Positions 1 through 8,138 of a stretch of 29,152 nt of DNA are shown here, piece by piece. The DNA is from a virus, in IMG/VR virus record IMGVR_UViG_3300020364_000316, positions 1 through 29,152 of that record; one strand, 5' to 3'. Position numbers and translations under genes: made by a program. How positions within the stretch are numbered: the stretch's first letter is position 1; each line of letters starts with the position of its first letter. The notes under the pieces are model-generated. The model made no database searches. It was given only the letters and a program-made list of their open reading frames with translations, and was not told where the DNA came from.

Positions 1-581
1 CTTGGTACAAACTCTTTTAACCTATCAACTAAAAATGAAGTCTTATATAAGGCATCAGTTGAAAGTCTCTTATGCGGTGATTTACCACCTCTGTATAAGT
101 ATCCATAGGTTAACGGCATCATATCTCTGTTCCATAAATGCTTATCTCCTATATTTGGCATTATTGGAATATCTGTACTATGTTTTTGAACAAATTTACT
201 TTGTATATATTTTCCAATTTTAGTTAATAAAAGATACTCAACTGTTTGTTCCAATAATGCTTCTTTAATAATATTATCCCAATCTACCTTAGTCATATTT
301 ACTTGCTGATCTTCACATAAATAAATAACATAAGGTGTTTCAACTTGTTCACATAAACTAAGTGTTACTAATGCCCAATCCTTTTTTAACTCATTATAAA
401 AATATAAATTTGGAATGTATTTCTTATATGCATCTAAGACAACTTCAAAATTATTCGTATCATTAAAATTAACATAAAATGTATAATCCTTAAAAATTTC
501 ACCTAACTTTGGAAGATTATCCAATAAAACTTTAAGTCTTTCATCATTATTACATATAAAATTTTGAACAACACTAATCAT
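1..581 (-). CDS. Glycosyltransferase-like protein (3' end outside window)
   Basis: Reading from the ATG at 581, the minus-strand frame stays open for about 193 codons to the edge of the window, so the C-terminus is missing. The protein begins MISVVQNFICNNDERL, a typical first strand of a GT-A nucleotide-sugar transferase. It then has TPYVIYLCEDQQV, where an acidic pair after a hydrophobic strand sits in the DxD-like position. The start overlaps the GDP-mannose dehydratase stop by 8 bases (574-581), which fits translational coupling in the same operon. It resembles the next-but-one gene (1558-2298) in architecture, but I cannot assign a GT family. Donor and acceptor are unknown. The gene itself is well supported by its continuous frame and operon position; its function is only probable. 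Confidence 0.7.
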   Translation of the reverse strand, partial: MISVVQNFICNNDERLKVLLDNLPKLGEIFKDYTFYVNFNDTNNFEVVLDAYKKYIPNLYFYNELKKDWALVTLSLCEQVETPYVIYLCEDQQVNMTKVDWDNIIKEALLEQTVEYLLLTKIGKYIQSKFVQKHSTDIPIMPNIGDKHLWNRDMMPLTYGYLYRGGKSPHKRLSTDALYKTSFLVDRLKEFVP

Positions 582-1548
582 AAATTTTTAACCAATGGTC
601 AATCATTTCATCCATTAAAGTCTCAAAAGTATATTCAGGTTTCCATCCCAGAGTTTCTCTGAGTTTAGTAGAATCACCTTTTAAATATTTTAAATCTTCT
701 GGTCTCATAAATCGTTCATCTTGAGTTACATAATCTCTATAATCTAAATCCAAATAACTAAATACATATTCACACATATCACCAACTGAATTAGTAACTC
801 CTGTAGCACATACAAAATCATCTGGTTCTGTATGATTTATTATCATATGCATTGCTCTTACATAATCTTTTGAATGTCCCCAATCTCGATAAGAATCCAA
901 ACTTCCTAATGGTAATTTGTCTTGTAATCCATTTTTAATTCTTACTGCTGATTTCACAACTTTATTAGTTACAAAGTTAGAACCTCGTCTCGGTGATTCA
1001 TGATTAAATAATATTCCATTTACTGCAAATAATTTATGTGCAAATCTATAATGTCTAACAATGTTATAACCAAATACTTTAGCACAACCATAAGGACTTG
1101 TAGGCTCCATCCTTGTATCTTCTCTCTGATATCCATCTTCATCTACTGAACGACCAAACATCTCTGAAGATGATGCCTGATAAAATCTAGAATTAGGACA
1201 ATGATATTTAAAAGCTTCTAACATATTTAATACACCAAGAGCATTAGTTTGTACTGTAAATTGTGGAACATCAAAACTTATTCTCACGTGAGATTGGGCA
1301 CCAATATTATAAATCTCATCAGGTTTTATAGACCCCAACATCCGTTCTAAAGAACTAACATCTAACAAATCACCATACTCTGTTTCAACACCATTCCCAA
1401 CTAAATGGTCAATTCTACTTTCTTGATGTTCAGCTATGGAATTCCGTCTTACGATTCCGTAAACTTTATAGTCTTTTTCTAATAATAACTCAGCAAGATA
1501 ACTACCATCTTGTCCATTAATACCTGTTATAAATGCTTTTTTCTTCAT
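574..1548 (-). CDS. gmd: GDP-mannose 4,6-dehydratase
   Basis: This enzyme converts GDP-D-mannose to GDP-4-keto-6-deoxy-D-mannose, the first step to GDP-L-fucose and other 6-deoxyhexoses, in the cytoplasm. It is an extended short-chain dehydrogenase/reductase. The NAD(P)-binding glycine motif GINGQDG is at residues 9-15, the SSE catalytic segment at 127-129, and the YxxxK pair at Y153/K157. The family signature NHESPRRGSNFVT follows. At 324 residues it is slightly shorter than cellular versions (about 340-370) but appears complete. An AAGGA Shine-Dalgarno lies 8 bases before the ATG. The GDP-fucose synthase that would use its product is three genes upstream (2828-3736). GDP-mannose itself must come from the host, since no mannose guanylyltransferase is seen here. 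Confidence 0.96.
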   Translation of the reverse strand: MKKKAFITGINGQDGSYLAELLLEKDYKVYGIVRRNSIAEHQESRIDHLVGNGVETEYGDLLDVSSLERMLGSIKPDEIYNIGAQSHVRISFDVPQFTVQTNALGVLNMLEAFKYHCPNSRFYQASSSEMFGRSVDEDGYQREDTRMEPTSPYGCAKVFGYNIVRHYRFAHKLFAVNGILFNHESPRRGSNFVTNKVVKSAVRIKNGLQDKLPLGSLDSYRDWGHSKDYVRAMHMIINHTEPDDFVCATGVTNSVGDMCEYVFSYLDLDYRDYVTQDERFMRPEDLKYLKGDSTKLRETLGWKPEYTFETLMDEMIDHWLKIYD

Positions 1549-1557
1549 AACTAATCC

Positions 1558-2298
1558 TTATATTTTTATTATACTATGTGGTGATATTTCAAAACCTGAT
1601 GGTATACTTAATCCATAATCTTTAAAACTCTCTTCACAATTTGATGTTATATCACCTCTACTAGTAGATTCACCCATTATAATAGAATTATCCTCAACCA
1701 TATACCATTTTCCTTCCTTAGTTAACTCCCAAAAACTCTTTGCTTTTTCTGTTTTAAGTAGACGATCCATTTGCTTGGCACTTAATGGTTCATCAATACA
1801 ATCAAACATTTTTTTAATTACTTTAGAACGACAAAATTGATGATGCCATTGATATGTTATTTTAGTTTTCCTAAAAAATTTATAACCATTATATTCTAAA
1901 CAATCAGATTTATCAGCTATTCTATAATCTCTATCATATTGCCCATTGTACAAGCATACAGTATAAATACTTTTATCCAAAGTTTTAATAAATTCATAAG
2001 TATTGGTTGCTACGGTTTCATCTATATCTATTACATATCTATCATCAGTAGCCCAATAAATCCACTCTTCATCATCTATATTTTTCAATAAATTATTTAT
2101 CGTTTGTTTAAATTTTATTGATGTTTTTACTAATTCAACTTTATCTTTCCACTTATCTTTAATAAATTGTGGATAAGTATCATTATATGGTATAACAAAA
2201 ATAAATGGATTTGAAGGCCACAACTTTTGATATGTATGTACCATATGGTTAGCTATTTTATGATATTTATCACAAGATAAAACTATAGCTTTCATCAT
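1558..2298 (-). CDS. Putative GT-A-type glycosyltransferase
   Basis: This 246-aa protein starts MMKAIVLSCDKYHKI, a hydrophobic first strand followed by a loop as in nucleotide-diphospho-sugar transferases. At about residues 80-90 it has WIYWATDDRYVIDID, with an acidic DD in the place of the metal-binding DxD of GT-A enzymes. No family could be assigned by eye. Two ATGs in tandem (2298 and 2295) overlap the TGA stop of the upstream gene, with AAGGA upstream, so either may be used. Its neighbours are GDP-fucose genes and a methyltransferase, which suggests a sugar-transfer step on the same glycan. It may act on a fucosyl or related donor, but that is inference from position only. Confidence 0.6.
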   Translation of the reverse strand: MMKAIVLSCDKYHKIANHMVHTYQKLWPSNPFIFVIPYNDTYPQFIKDKWKDKVELVKTSIKFKQTINNLLKNIDDEEWIYWATDDRYVIDIDETVATNTYEFIKTLDKSIYTVCLYNGQYDRDYRIADKSDCLEYNGYKFFRKTKITYQWHHQFCRSKVIKKMFDCIDEPLSAKQMDRLLKTEKAKSFWELTKEGKWYMVEDNSIIMGESTSRGDITSNCEESFKDYGLSIPSGFEISPHSIIKI

Positions 2299-2825
2299 TT
2301 AAAATCCTTAACAAATAAATCTTCTTTAAGTCCAGATACTATTGTATCATTATATTCCAAAATAATAAATTCTGGATTTATTTCACTTAATTTAGATATA
2401 ACTAAATCCTTTGTTATTTTTTTCCAATCGGGAGCAGAATCTCCACCCATTAATCTAACATCATCTATTACTATTACATTATTTTTAACAGAATATTCTT
2501 TAATAATTTCTAGTTCTTTTAATAAAGGATTACTATTACCATGAGCATCTAACCAAAAAAATATAGGTTCATTTAACCCACTTAAAATTTTAGGTAATTC
2601 CACAGCAGAATTCCCTAAGTAAAGATTTATATTTTCATTCAATTTAAATTCTTTCTTACATTTATCATGAAGACCCTGTAGTATTTCAATTGAAAAAATC
2701 TCATCAAAATAATTCATTGCCCACCTAACACCATTTCCGTTTTGAGTACCAGTTTCAACAAAAATATTTTGTCTTTCTTCTCTAATTATCTCAAACATAT
2801 CCTTCTGTTCAATTTTTCCTAACAT
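2295..2825 (-). CDS. Class I SAM-dependent methyltransferase-like protein
   Basis: This is a 176-aa small Rossmann-fold protein. IFVETGTQNGNGVRWA (about residues 21-36) matches the glycine-rich AdoMet-binding motif I as found in the VETGT group of methyltransferases (Methyltransf_24-like). The acidic end of strand 2 is in FSIEI, NLYLGNSAVELP corresponds to motif II, and FFWLDAHG is a typical strand-4 motif. Enzymes of this type occur in polysaccharide clusters, where they may methylate sugars or act on nucleotide-linked intermediates. AAGGAAAT precedes the ATG at a workable distance. The stop overlaps the start of the next gene (ATGATG/TGA), so the two are probably co-translated. The substrate is unknown. 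Confidence 0.7.
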   Translation of the reverse strand: MLGKIEQKDMFEIIREERQNIFVETGTQNGNGVRWAMNYFDEIFSIEILQGLHDKCKKEFKLNENINLYLGNSAVELPKILSGLNEPIFFWLDAHGNSNPLLKELEIIKEYSVKNNVIVIDDVRLMGGDSAPDWKKITKDLVISKLSEINPEFIILEYNDTIVSGLKEDLFVKDFK

Positions 2826-2827
2826 TT

Positions 2828-3736
2828 TTATTTCCTTATAGTATTATAATTTTTATAAAACCATTCAACTGTTTCCCTCAATCCATCTTCAACAGAAGTA
2901 AATTGAAAATCTGGTAAATAAGATTTTAATTTTGCAATACTTGAAGGTTTTCTATATTGACCATCTGGTTTATCTTTATCCCATATAACATTACCTTTAA
3001 AATTCATATACTCAACTATTAAATCTACCATATCCTTAATAGATACCGGATTAGAAGTTGACAAAATAATAGGTTCATTATCTGAATAATTATTTATAGC
3101 CCACTCTACAAGTCTAGCAATATCCTTAGAATAAATGAACTCTCTAAGTGGTTTACCAGTTCCCCATATAACAAAATCAGTATTATTTTGTTGTGCCAAA
3201 TAACACTTATGAATTAAAGATGGTAAAACATGACCATTCTTAATATCAAAGTTATCATTAGGTCCATAAATATTTGTTGGTATTACAGTAACATATTCAA
3301 TACCATATTGTTCCCTGTATGCTCTAATTTGAATGTCTGCCATTCTCTTAGCATATGCATAAGGATAGTTTGAAAAATGTGGTTCACCTAAATGAACCTT
3401 TTCTTCTGATAATGGATATTCTACATCATCAGGAAAAACGCAAGTAGACAGAAAACACACTAATTTTTTTACTCCTACTACTCTAGCTGCTTCAATAACA
3501 TTTGTATTTATCATAATATTATCATAAAAGAACACACCTTTATGATTCATATTACCACCTAATCCACCAACTTTTCCTGCACAGTGAATTACTTTATCTG
3601 GCTTATGTTCTTTAAATATTCCTAAAGTTTCATTCCACCTTCGTAAATCACCATCTTTACTTGAAAGTTTAATTCCACCACTTATAGCAGAACCAACTAA
3701 TCCTGTTCCACCTGTTATTAATGTATTATCATTCAT
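2828..3736 (-). CDS. fcl: GDP-L-fucose synthase
   Basis: This is the bifunctional 3,5-epimerase/4-reductase that turns GDP-4-keto-6-deoxymannose into GDP-L-fucose using NADPH. The NADP-binding motif GGTGLVG is at residues 9-15. The family-typical VIHCAGKVGGLGGN segment is present, as is the serine of FLSTCVFP (S97) and the YxxxK pair Y126/K130 in YAYAK. IPTNIYGPNDNF is another conserved fucose-synthase stretch. It has 302 residues, close to the usual 310-320. GGAGATATTTAA precedes the ATG. Together with the dehydratase at 574-1548 it completes the two-step route to GDP-L-fucose. The genes between them encode transferase- and methyltransferase-like proteins that could use the product. Confidence 0.95.
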   Translation of the reverse strand: MNDNTLITGGTGLVGSAISGGIKLSSKDGDLRRWNETLGIFKEHKPDKVIHCAGKVGGLGGNMNHKGVFFYDNIMINTNVIEAARVVGVKKLVCFLSTCVFPDDVEYPLSEEKVHLGEPHFSNYPYAYAKRMADIQIRAYREQYGIEYVTVIPTNIYGPNDNFDIKNGHVLPSLIHKCYLAQQNNTDFVIWGTGKPLREFIYSKDIARLVEWAINNYSDNEPIILSTSNPVSIKDMVDLIVEYMNFKGNVIWDKDKPDGQYRKPSSIAKLKSYLPDFQFTSVEDGLRETVEWFYKNYNTIRK

Positions 3737-4323
3737 TTAAATATCTCCATATTTCTCAAATCTGGCCATTCAGATACGTCCCATTTCTTTGGTTCAGTTT
3801 CAATTGCTTTAGGTAACTTCCGCAATCCTTCAGTAGCAGTTTCGGGTGTCATATAATAATGATATCCAATTGTACTTATATTTTGATCTCTCCAAGGAAC
3901 ATCTGGATCTCTACCATCATAAGACATTTTTTTTAGTTCATCTTTTGTCTCTTTATCATCTAATAATACCATACCACCCCTTCCAAGATTCAAATGTTTT
4001 TGAAATTGAAAACTCAAACACATTAAAGTTCCAGGTATATAACTGTGCCTTTTCCATAAAACTGCAGCATCAATTATATTCGTTCCACCCAAATAATAAT
4101 AATCTTTCCAATCCTCTTCCTTCCATTCAAATTCAATCCCTATCTTCTTTGCCAAATTTGGAATTGATGGATAAGTATTTGGTGGAACTGTAAACTTATC
4201 TACCTCTTTATATCTTAAACATAATTCTATTGCATGTGTACAACAATCTATTGCAACTGCATAAGGAGAACCAAACCAGTGTGCTATTTTATTTTCGAAA
4301 TCCTTTATTTCTTTAAAACTCAT
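3733..4323 (-). CDS. Half-length DegT/DnrJ/EryC1-like aminotransferase
   Basis: This 196-aa protein aligns with the large PLP-binding domain of sugar aminotransferases of the DegT/DnrJ/EryC1/StrS family. YAVAIDCCTHAIEL (residues 21-34) matches the usual SGTxAL segment, and FTVPPNTYPSIPNLAKKIG matches the following helix region. Asp85 in IIDAA is in the place that contacts the pyridine nitrogen. Lys109 in SFQFQKHLNLGRGG is the Schiff-base lysine. YHYYMTPETATEGL resembles the NYRMT motif that follows. Family members are about 370-400 residues with a C-terminal small domain; that domain is absent here. The core motifs are intact and the frame is tightly coupled at both ends, so this looks like a compact phage form rather than a recent frameshift. 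Whether it still transaminates is uncertain. Confidence 0.78.
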   Translation of the reverse strand: MSFKEIKDFENKIAHWFGSPYAVAIDCCTHAIELCLRYKEVDKFTVPPNTYPSIPNLAKKIGIEFEWKEEDWKDYYYLGGTNIIDAAVLWKRHSYIPGTLMCLSFQFQKHLNLGRGGMVLLDDKETKDELKKMSYDGRDPDVPWRDQNISTIGYHYYMTPETATEGLRKLPKAIETEPKKWDVSEWPDLRNMEIFK

Positions 4324-5330
4324 AACATTTCTCTTTCATAATCTTCTCTTTTTTCTAAATCATCAAAAACTGTTTTCATATATTCCTTACTTATACCAAC
4401 ATTTGTATACTTATTTATCAATTCTAAAAATTCATTTTCATTTTTATATAAATCTCTAACCGCTGTTATATGTCTCATCTTATGTGGTTGCCATGCCCAT
4501 TCTAAAAACCTTATTACTAAATCATCTGTTTCATTAAGAAACGATAACTTACCCTCACCAATATAAGCCTCTGGTTTCATGACATCTTTACTTTCTTTTC
4601 TATCTAACATAACTTTTAAATATTCTTTGTTAACATCAATTGATATTTGCTGATGTGGTATATGATATGGAAATTCATCCATTATATCAAACCTAAAATT
4701 TAATCTCTTCGCTAATGGTTTAGTTACATCAATATGATTTCTACCTGTTTTTTTATTTACTTTAATATCATATTTATATTCCTTTAAAAACTCTAACCTA
4801 CCTAATATTATATCTGTTAGAGAATCTCTGTCTCTACAAATAATATCTAAATCATCATAGTCATAATAATTTGGAAAGAATTCTTCACTTTTAATTATAG
4901 CACAATCTTCTAAACCATCCATTATACCAACAATATCTATTAAATTAGAAAATCCAATATGTTTAAATTCTCCATAAACTTCATCAACTTTCACTTTACC
5001 AACTTTTTGTTTCAATAAACAAGCTAATCTATGATCTCCATCCCAAGACTCATATCTATGTCCTATACTTTTACACATAATTAACTCTGTATTATACATT
5101 GGACCTAAATAATCAAATGTTAAATAAAATTCTAAGTAATCCGATGTACTCATATAACCACTCTTAGCTCTACCTAACTCACCCATAAGTTTAACATATT
5201 CATCATAAGGTTCTCTTTCACCACACAAAAGTTTATAATGTGGAGAGTTTTCTATATGACATGGATATACTACACCATTCTCATTAAATAATCGCAATAC
5301 AATATCATCTATATTAATTGTTTTTATCAT
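4320..5330 (-). CDS. Two-domain protein: GxHR (ParB-like) plus nucleotidyltransferase-like
   Basis: This is a 336-aa protein with two visible modules. The N-terminal half carries SPHYKLLCG (about residues 29-37) and WDGDHRLACLL (96-106). The GxHRxA motif is typical of ParB/sulfiredoxin-like domains that bind or hydrolyse nucleotides. The second half has DYDDLDIICRD (157-167), then NHIDV (198-202), an arrangement like the DxD plus distal Asp of the polymerase-beta nucleotidyltransferase fold. The same pairing recurs in the C-terminal half of the gene at 10659-12305. Set in a glycan cluster, a role in transferring a nucleotidyl, phospho- or sugar-phosphate group is plausible but unproven. The start overlaps the upstream methyltransferase stop (ATGA-type coupling). 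Confidence 0.6.
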   Translation of the reverse strand: MIKTINIDDIVLRLFNENGVVYPCHIENSPHYKLLCGEREPYDEYVKLMGELGRAKSGYMSTSDYLEFYLTFDYLGPMYNTELIMCKSIGHRYESWDGDHRLACLLKQKVGKVKVDEVYGEFKHIGFSNLIDIVGIMDGLEDCAIIKSEEFFPNYYDYDDLDIICRDRDSLTDIILGRLEFLKEYKYDIKVNKKTGRNHIDVTKPLAKRLNFRFDIMDEFPYHIPHQQISIDVNKEYLKVMLDRKESKDVMKPEAYIGEGKLSFLNETDDLVIRFLEWAWQPHKMRHITAVRDLYKNENEFLELINKYTNVGISKEYMKTVFDDLEKREDYEREML

Positions 5331-5884
5331 TTAAGACATTCCACGTTTAAACTAATTAACGTTCCATTTTCTTTATCCATATGTGGAATGTATGCTTGTG
5401 AATGATCATCTAATTCTGAATGTTCAGTTTCTCTCCAATCATATTTCTTTACGTTCCTAAAACCAACGTCTTCTAATAAATCTTTTAAACTACTAAAATC
5501 ATAAACAGTTCTGTGATATATATATTTCGTATGATATGTTGGATCTTTTAACATCACCATTTTTCCATAAAGTGGACCTAAAAACTTTTCTAAATCATAA
5601 CTGTCAACTAAATACAATTTAGCCATTTGATAAAAATCAGGCACTGCAATTCTTAACATACCATCTATTCTTAAAACTCTTTTCCATTCTTTTAAAATTT
5701 GAACAATTTCTGCTCTATCAAAGTATTCTATTAGATGAGATGCATAAATTAAATCAACTGATTTATCACGATAATCTAAACTTATTACATTATGTGAATC
5801 CACATGTGGATATTCTGCACCATCAATGTGAGTCCAATCAGAACCAAAGTTTCTATTACCACATCCTAAATTTAATTTAACCAT
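5327..5884 (-). CDS. SAM-dependent methyltransferase (type 11-like)
   Basis: This is a 185-aa Rossmann methyltransferase. KLNLGCGNRNFGSDWTHID (residues 3-21) is AdoMet motif I followed by the acidic residue of strand 2. VDLIYASHLIEYF is the motif around strand 4, and RVLRIDGMLRIAVPDF is the conserved post-core segment of Methyltransf_11/predicted SAM-dependent methyltransferases common in polysaccharide loci. It overlaps the cupin gene upstream by 13 bases. Likely substrates are a sugar hydroxyl or a carboxyl or phosphate on a glycan intermediate, but the sequence does not say which. It is slightly shorter than many relatives (about 200-240). Confidence 0.82.
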   Translation of the reverse strand: MVKLNLGCGNRNFGSDWTHIDGAEYPHVDSHNVISLDYRDKSVDLIYASHLIEYFDRAEIVQILKEWKRVLRIDGMLRIAVPDFYQMAKLYLVDSYDLEKFLGPLYGKMVMLKDPTYHTKYIYHRTVYDFSSLKDLLEDVGFRNVKKYDWRETEHSELDDHSQAYIPHMDKENGTLISLNVECLK

Positions 5885-6375
5885 TTTTTAATTTTCCCCA
5901 TAACAGTACTATCTTCCTTTGGTTTATTCCAAGGGTATTTACTTCCATCTGGTGCATCCTTCCGTTCTTCTATAAAAACTTTATCTTTCTTTTGTCCAAG
6001 ATATGGACCTGTTTTATATTCGTATACAATCGTACCCTCTTCAAGACTTTCATATGTGTGTCCACCTCTTAAAGTAATTGAACAATCACCAGGTTCAAGT
6101 ATTGGTGTTTCCATAACACTATCGTTGATATCAAAAAGATAAACCTTAACTCTTCCTTTAATAACTACCCAAGACTCCTGAGTCATATTAGTAACTTTTT
6201 TATTTGGTATATGTCTATGTGGTTTAAACGTCTTACCCTTATCCATTTCAAAACAAGATACCTGAATATACTGCTTTTCATCTACTAAGTCTACTCTATC
6301 TGTTGTTATATCATCTACTCTATTAATTACATGCAATAACATTGATGGTTTTACTTTTGAGTATATCTCCCTCAT
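5872..6375 (-). CDS. Cupin-domain protein
   Basis: This is a 167-aa single-domain cupin. FKPHRHIPNKK holds the HxH of cupin motif 1. ESWVVIKGRVKVYLFD is the strand and glycine region. LEPGDCSITLRGGHTYE is motif 2 with its conserved PGD and histidine. The C-terminal part (KYPWNKP) is proline- and lysine-rich and may pack on the barrel. In sugar-biosynthesis clusters small cupins act as epimerases or ketoisomerases (WxcM/FdtA-like) or as metal-dependent sugar-binding proteins, and the setting here favours such a role, but no diagnostic catalytic pair could be pinned down. A strong AAAAGGAG lies 11 bases before the ATG. Confidence 0.78.
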   Translation of the reverse strand: MREIYSKVKPSMLLHVINRVDDITTDRVDLVDEKQYIQVSCFEMDKGKTFKPHRHIPNKKVTNMTQESWVVIKGRVKVYLFDINDSVMETPILEPGDCSITLRGGHTYESLEEGTIVYEYKTGPYLGQKKDKVFIEERKDAPDGSKYPWNKPKEDSTVMGKIKKWLN

Positions 6376-8138
6376 AACTTTATTAGCTCCTTTTCATAAG
6401 TTTCTAATTTTTCTATATACAATGTAAAAATCTCATAGTCCATAGTTCCAACCTCACCACTATCTTTTAATATTTGTGTTAAATTATTTATAAACCCTGA
6501 ATGTTTATCTTTCCACTGAGAACCATCAAATTCAATCACAACATCATTATCTTTATCCTCTGTTATATACCTAACTCTTTCAGTTAAATCATATAAGGTA
6601 TTTGGTTGTTCAGCCTTAATATAAGATTCAATATCATTAGGATCAACATCACTGTAAATAACGGAACACCAAGGTTCTAATGCAGCCATAAGTTCTGGAG
6701 TACAATTATATATTGAAAATGCTACATCATATTTCGGTGGAATTATTGGATACATTAACTCATCGTGCATCACAAAATGTCCCCATTTTCTAACAAAGTT
6801 TCTTGTACTCCTACGATTTTGTTTTAACCATTCATCACTCTCTCTACCTTTCATAAAAACCTGTCCATCTGGATTTCTTATAGCCCCATCTTTGAATCTA
6901 CTACCACGACTTGTCATATGATATACCAAACCTTTCCAAGTCTGTTTTAAATCATAACCTGCTAATACAAACCGATTGAATATATCTGAATCTTCTTTTG
7001 ATTGTGGGGCAAATAATGGGTCATGTCCACCTATTGCTAAGAAGTCATCTTTGTACATAGCCCATGGTGCGAATATTCCACGAGTTGTTTCATCTTCTCT
7101 CGTTGATACGTGCTCTTCCCAAAAATTCCATAATTCATGTTCTTTAAATTCTTCAGGTTCTATCCCAAAATCCATTATTATCTTTTCTGGTCCATCAGGA
7201 TGTAGTGGTGGTTCTACTCTCGTTGCACTTACAACAACTCCTCTTTTAATATGTTTAAATACTTCTGTATCCAAACCTGGTAAAGTGTACATATCTGCAT
7301 GATATATCATAATGATATCATTTGTAGCCATATCTACCAACTTATCATATAATATAGTATGACCTAATCTATTGGGACCTTCGTTTCTATGAATTTTTAC
7401 ATTGTAATCTTTGTCTGCAATCTCTTTCATCCATTCCCAAGTACCATCATTTGAGAAATCATCTGCCCAACATATCTCATGTCTATATCCTAAATTCTTA
7501 CGAATGCTATGATATGACCATTTAAGATATTTTAAGTTATTTCTACTCGGTTGTATAAAACTTATCACTCTATTCGAATCTACCTCATTCTTTAACTTCA
7601 CTAAAAAATCTTTTAATTCTGGTGGTTTAATTTTAGCTTGATGTTTATCTAAATCATATAAATCATCCATTTGATACACCGATTCGAGGTCAATTAGACT
7701 TAATTTTTCATCTACCTTTATAATATTAAGTGGAACGAGGTCGTAATAAAATAGGTTAGTATCTTTAATAGTCTCTTTTAAAAGTGTCAGGAAACCCTCA
7801 GGAACCACCTTAAAATCGAATTCTGAGTCTGATAATAGTTTACCCTCTTTAGTTACATATCCAACTACATCTTCATCATCGTAAATTAAACCAATAAGAG
7901 CTGGAGCTAATTTATCAAAAAATCCAGCCTCATATGCAGTTATAAAATTCTGTCTTCTAATATAACCCTTATTAAAAACCTTATAATAAAGTTTATTTTT
8001 CTTATCCCAATAAACTGCTCTACCGTGATTTATACTCTCATTATTTGAAGTACTTAAATCTCTAACAACTCTATCTAATTTATTTATTATTAATGCACAC
8101 TTCTTTAAGTCTAATTCTGATAATTGATATTTATTCAT
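6372..8138 (-). CDS. Kinase-like/GT2 fusion protein
   Basis: This is a 588-aa multidomain protein. Residues about 38-155 resemble a small protein-kinase-like phosphotransferase (as in lipopolysaccharide kinases): K53 in LYYKVF, E70 in AYEAGFF, D133 and N138 in YYDLVPLNII, and D150 in SLIDLES sit in the order ATP-Lys, Glu, catalytic Asp/Asn, metal Asp. Residues about 190-450 form a GT2 domain: FIQPSRNNLKYL start strand, DDFSNDGT (226-233), the DxD-type HADMY (280-284), IGGHDPLFAPQSKEDSD, and a terminal basic segment. About 110 further residues from KYDVAFSIYNC onward form a third, unrecognised domain. The enzyme could phosphorylate and extend the same glycan. The stop overlaps the cupin start (ATGA) and the start overlaps the dehydrogenase stop. 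Confidence 0.78.
   Translation of the reverse strand: MNKYQLSELDLKKCALIINKLDRVVRDLSTSNNESINHGRAVYWDKKNKLYYKVFNKGYIRRQNFITAYEAGFFDKLAPALIGLIYDDEDVVGYVTKEGKLLSDSEFDFKVVPEGFLTLLKETIKDTNLFYYDLVPLNIIKVDEKLSLIDLESVYQMDDLYDLDKHQAKIKPPELKDFLVKLKNEVDSNRVISFIQPSRNNLKYLKWSYHSIRKNLGYRHEICWADDFSNDGTWEWMKEIADKDYNVKIHRNEGPNRLGHTILYDKLVDMATNDIIMIYHADMYTLPGLDTEVFKHIKRGVVVSATRVEPPLHPDGPEKIIMDFGIEPEEFKEHELWNFWEEHVSTREDETTRGIFAPWAMYKDDFLAIGGHDPLFAPQSKEDSDIFNRFVLAGYDLKQTWKGLVYHMTSRGSRFKDGAIRNPDGQVFMKGRESDEWLKQNRRSTRNFVRKWGHFVMHDELMYPIIPPKYDVAFSIYNCTPELMAALEPWCSVIYSDVDPNDIESYIKAEQPNTLYDLTERVRYITEDKDNDVVIEFDGSQWKDKHSGFINNLTQILKDSGEVGTMDYEIFTLYIEKLETYEKELIKL

Noticed and set aside
2-223. Plus-strand 73-aa open frame
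   Set aside because: It lies wholly inside the partial minus-strand glycosyltransferase-like gene, which has a sensible fold pattern and operon position. The plus-strand protein has no motif.
3846-4193. Plus-strand 115-aa frame inside the DegT-like gene
   Set aside because: It is antisense to a gene with intact PLP motifs, has low-complexity composition and has no start signal.
6976-7302. Plus-strand 108-aa frame
   Set aside because: It is antisense to the GT2 domain of the fusion protein and is compositionally biased (Ser-rich).
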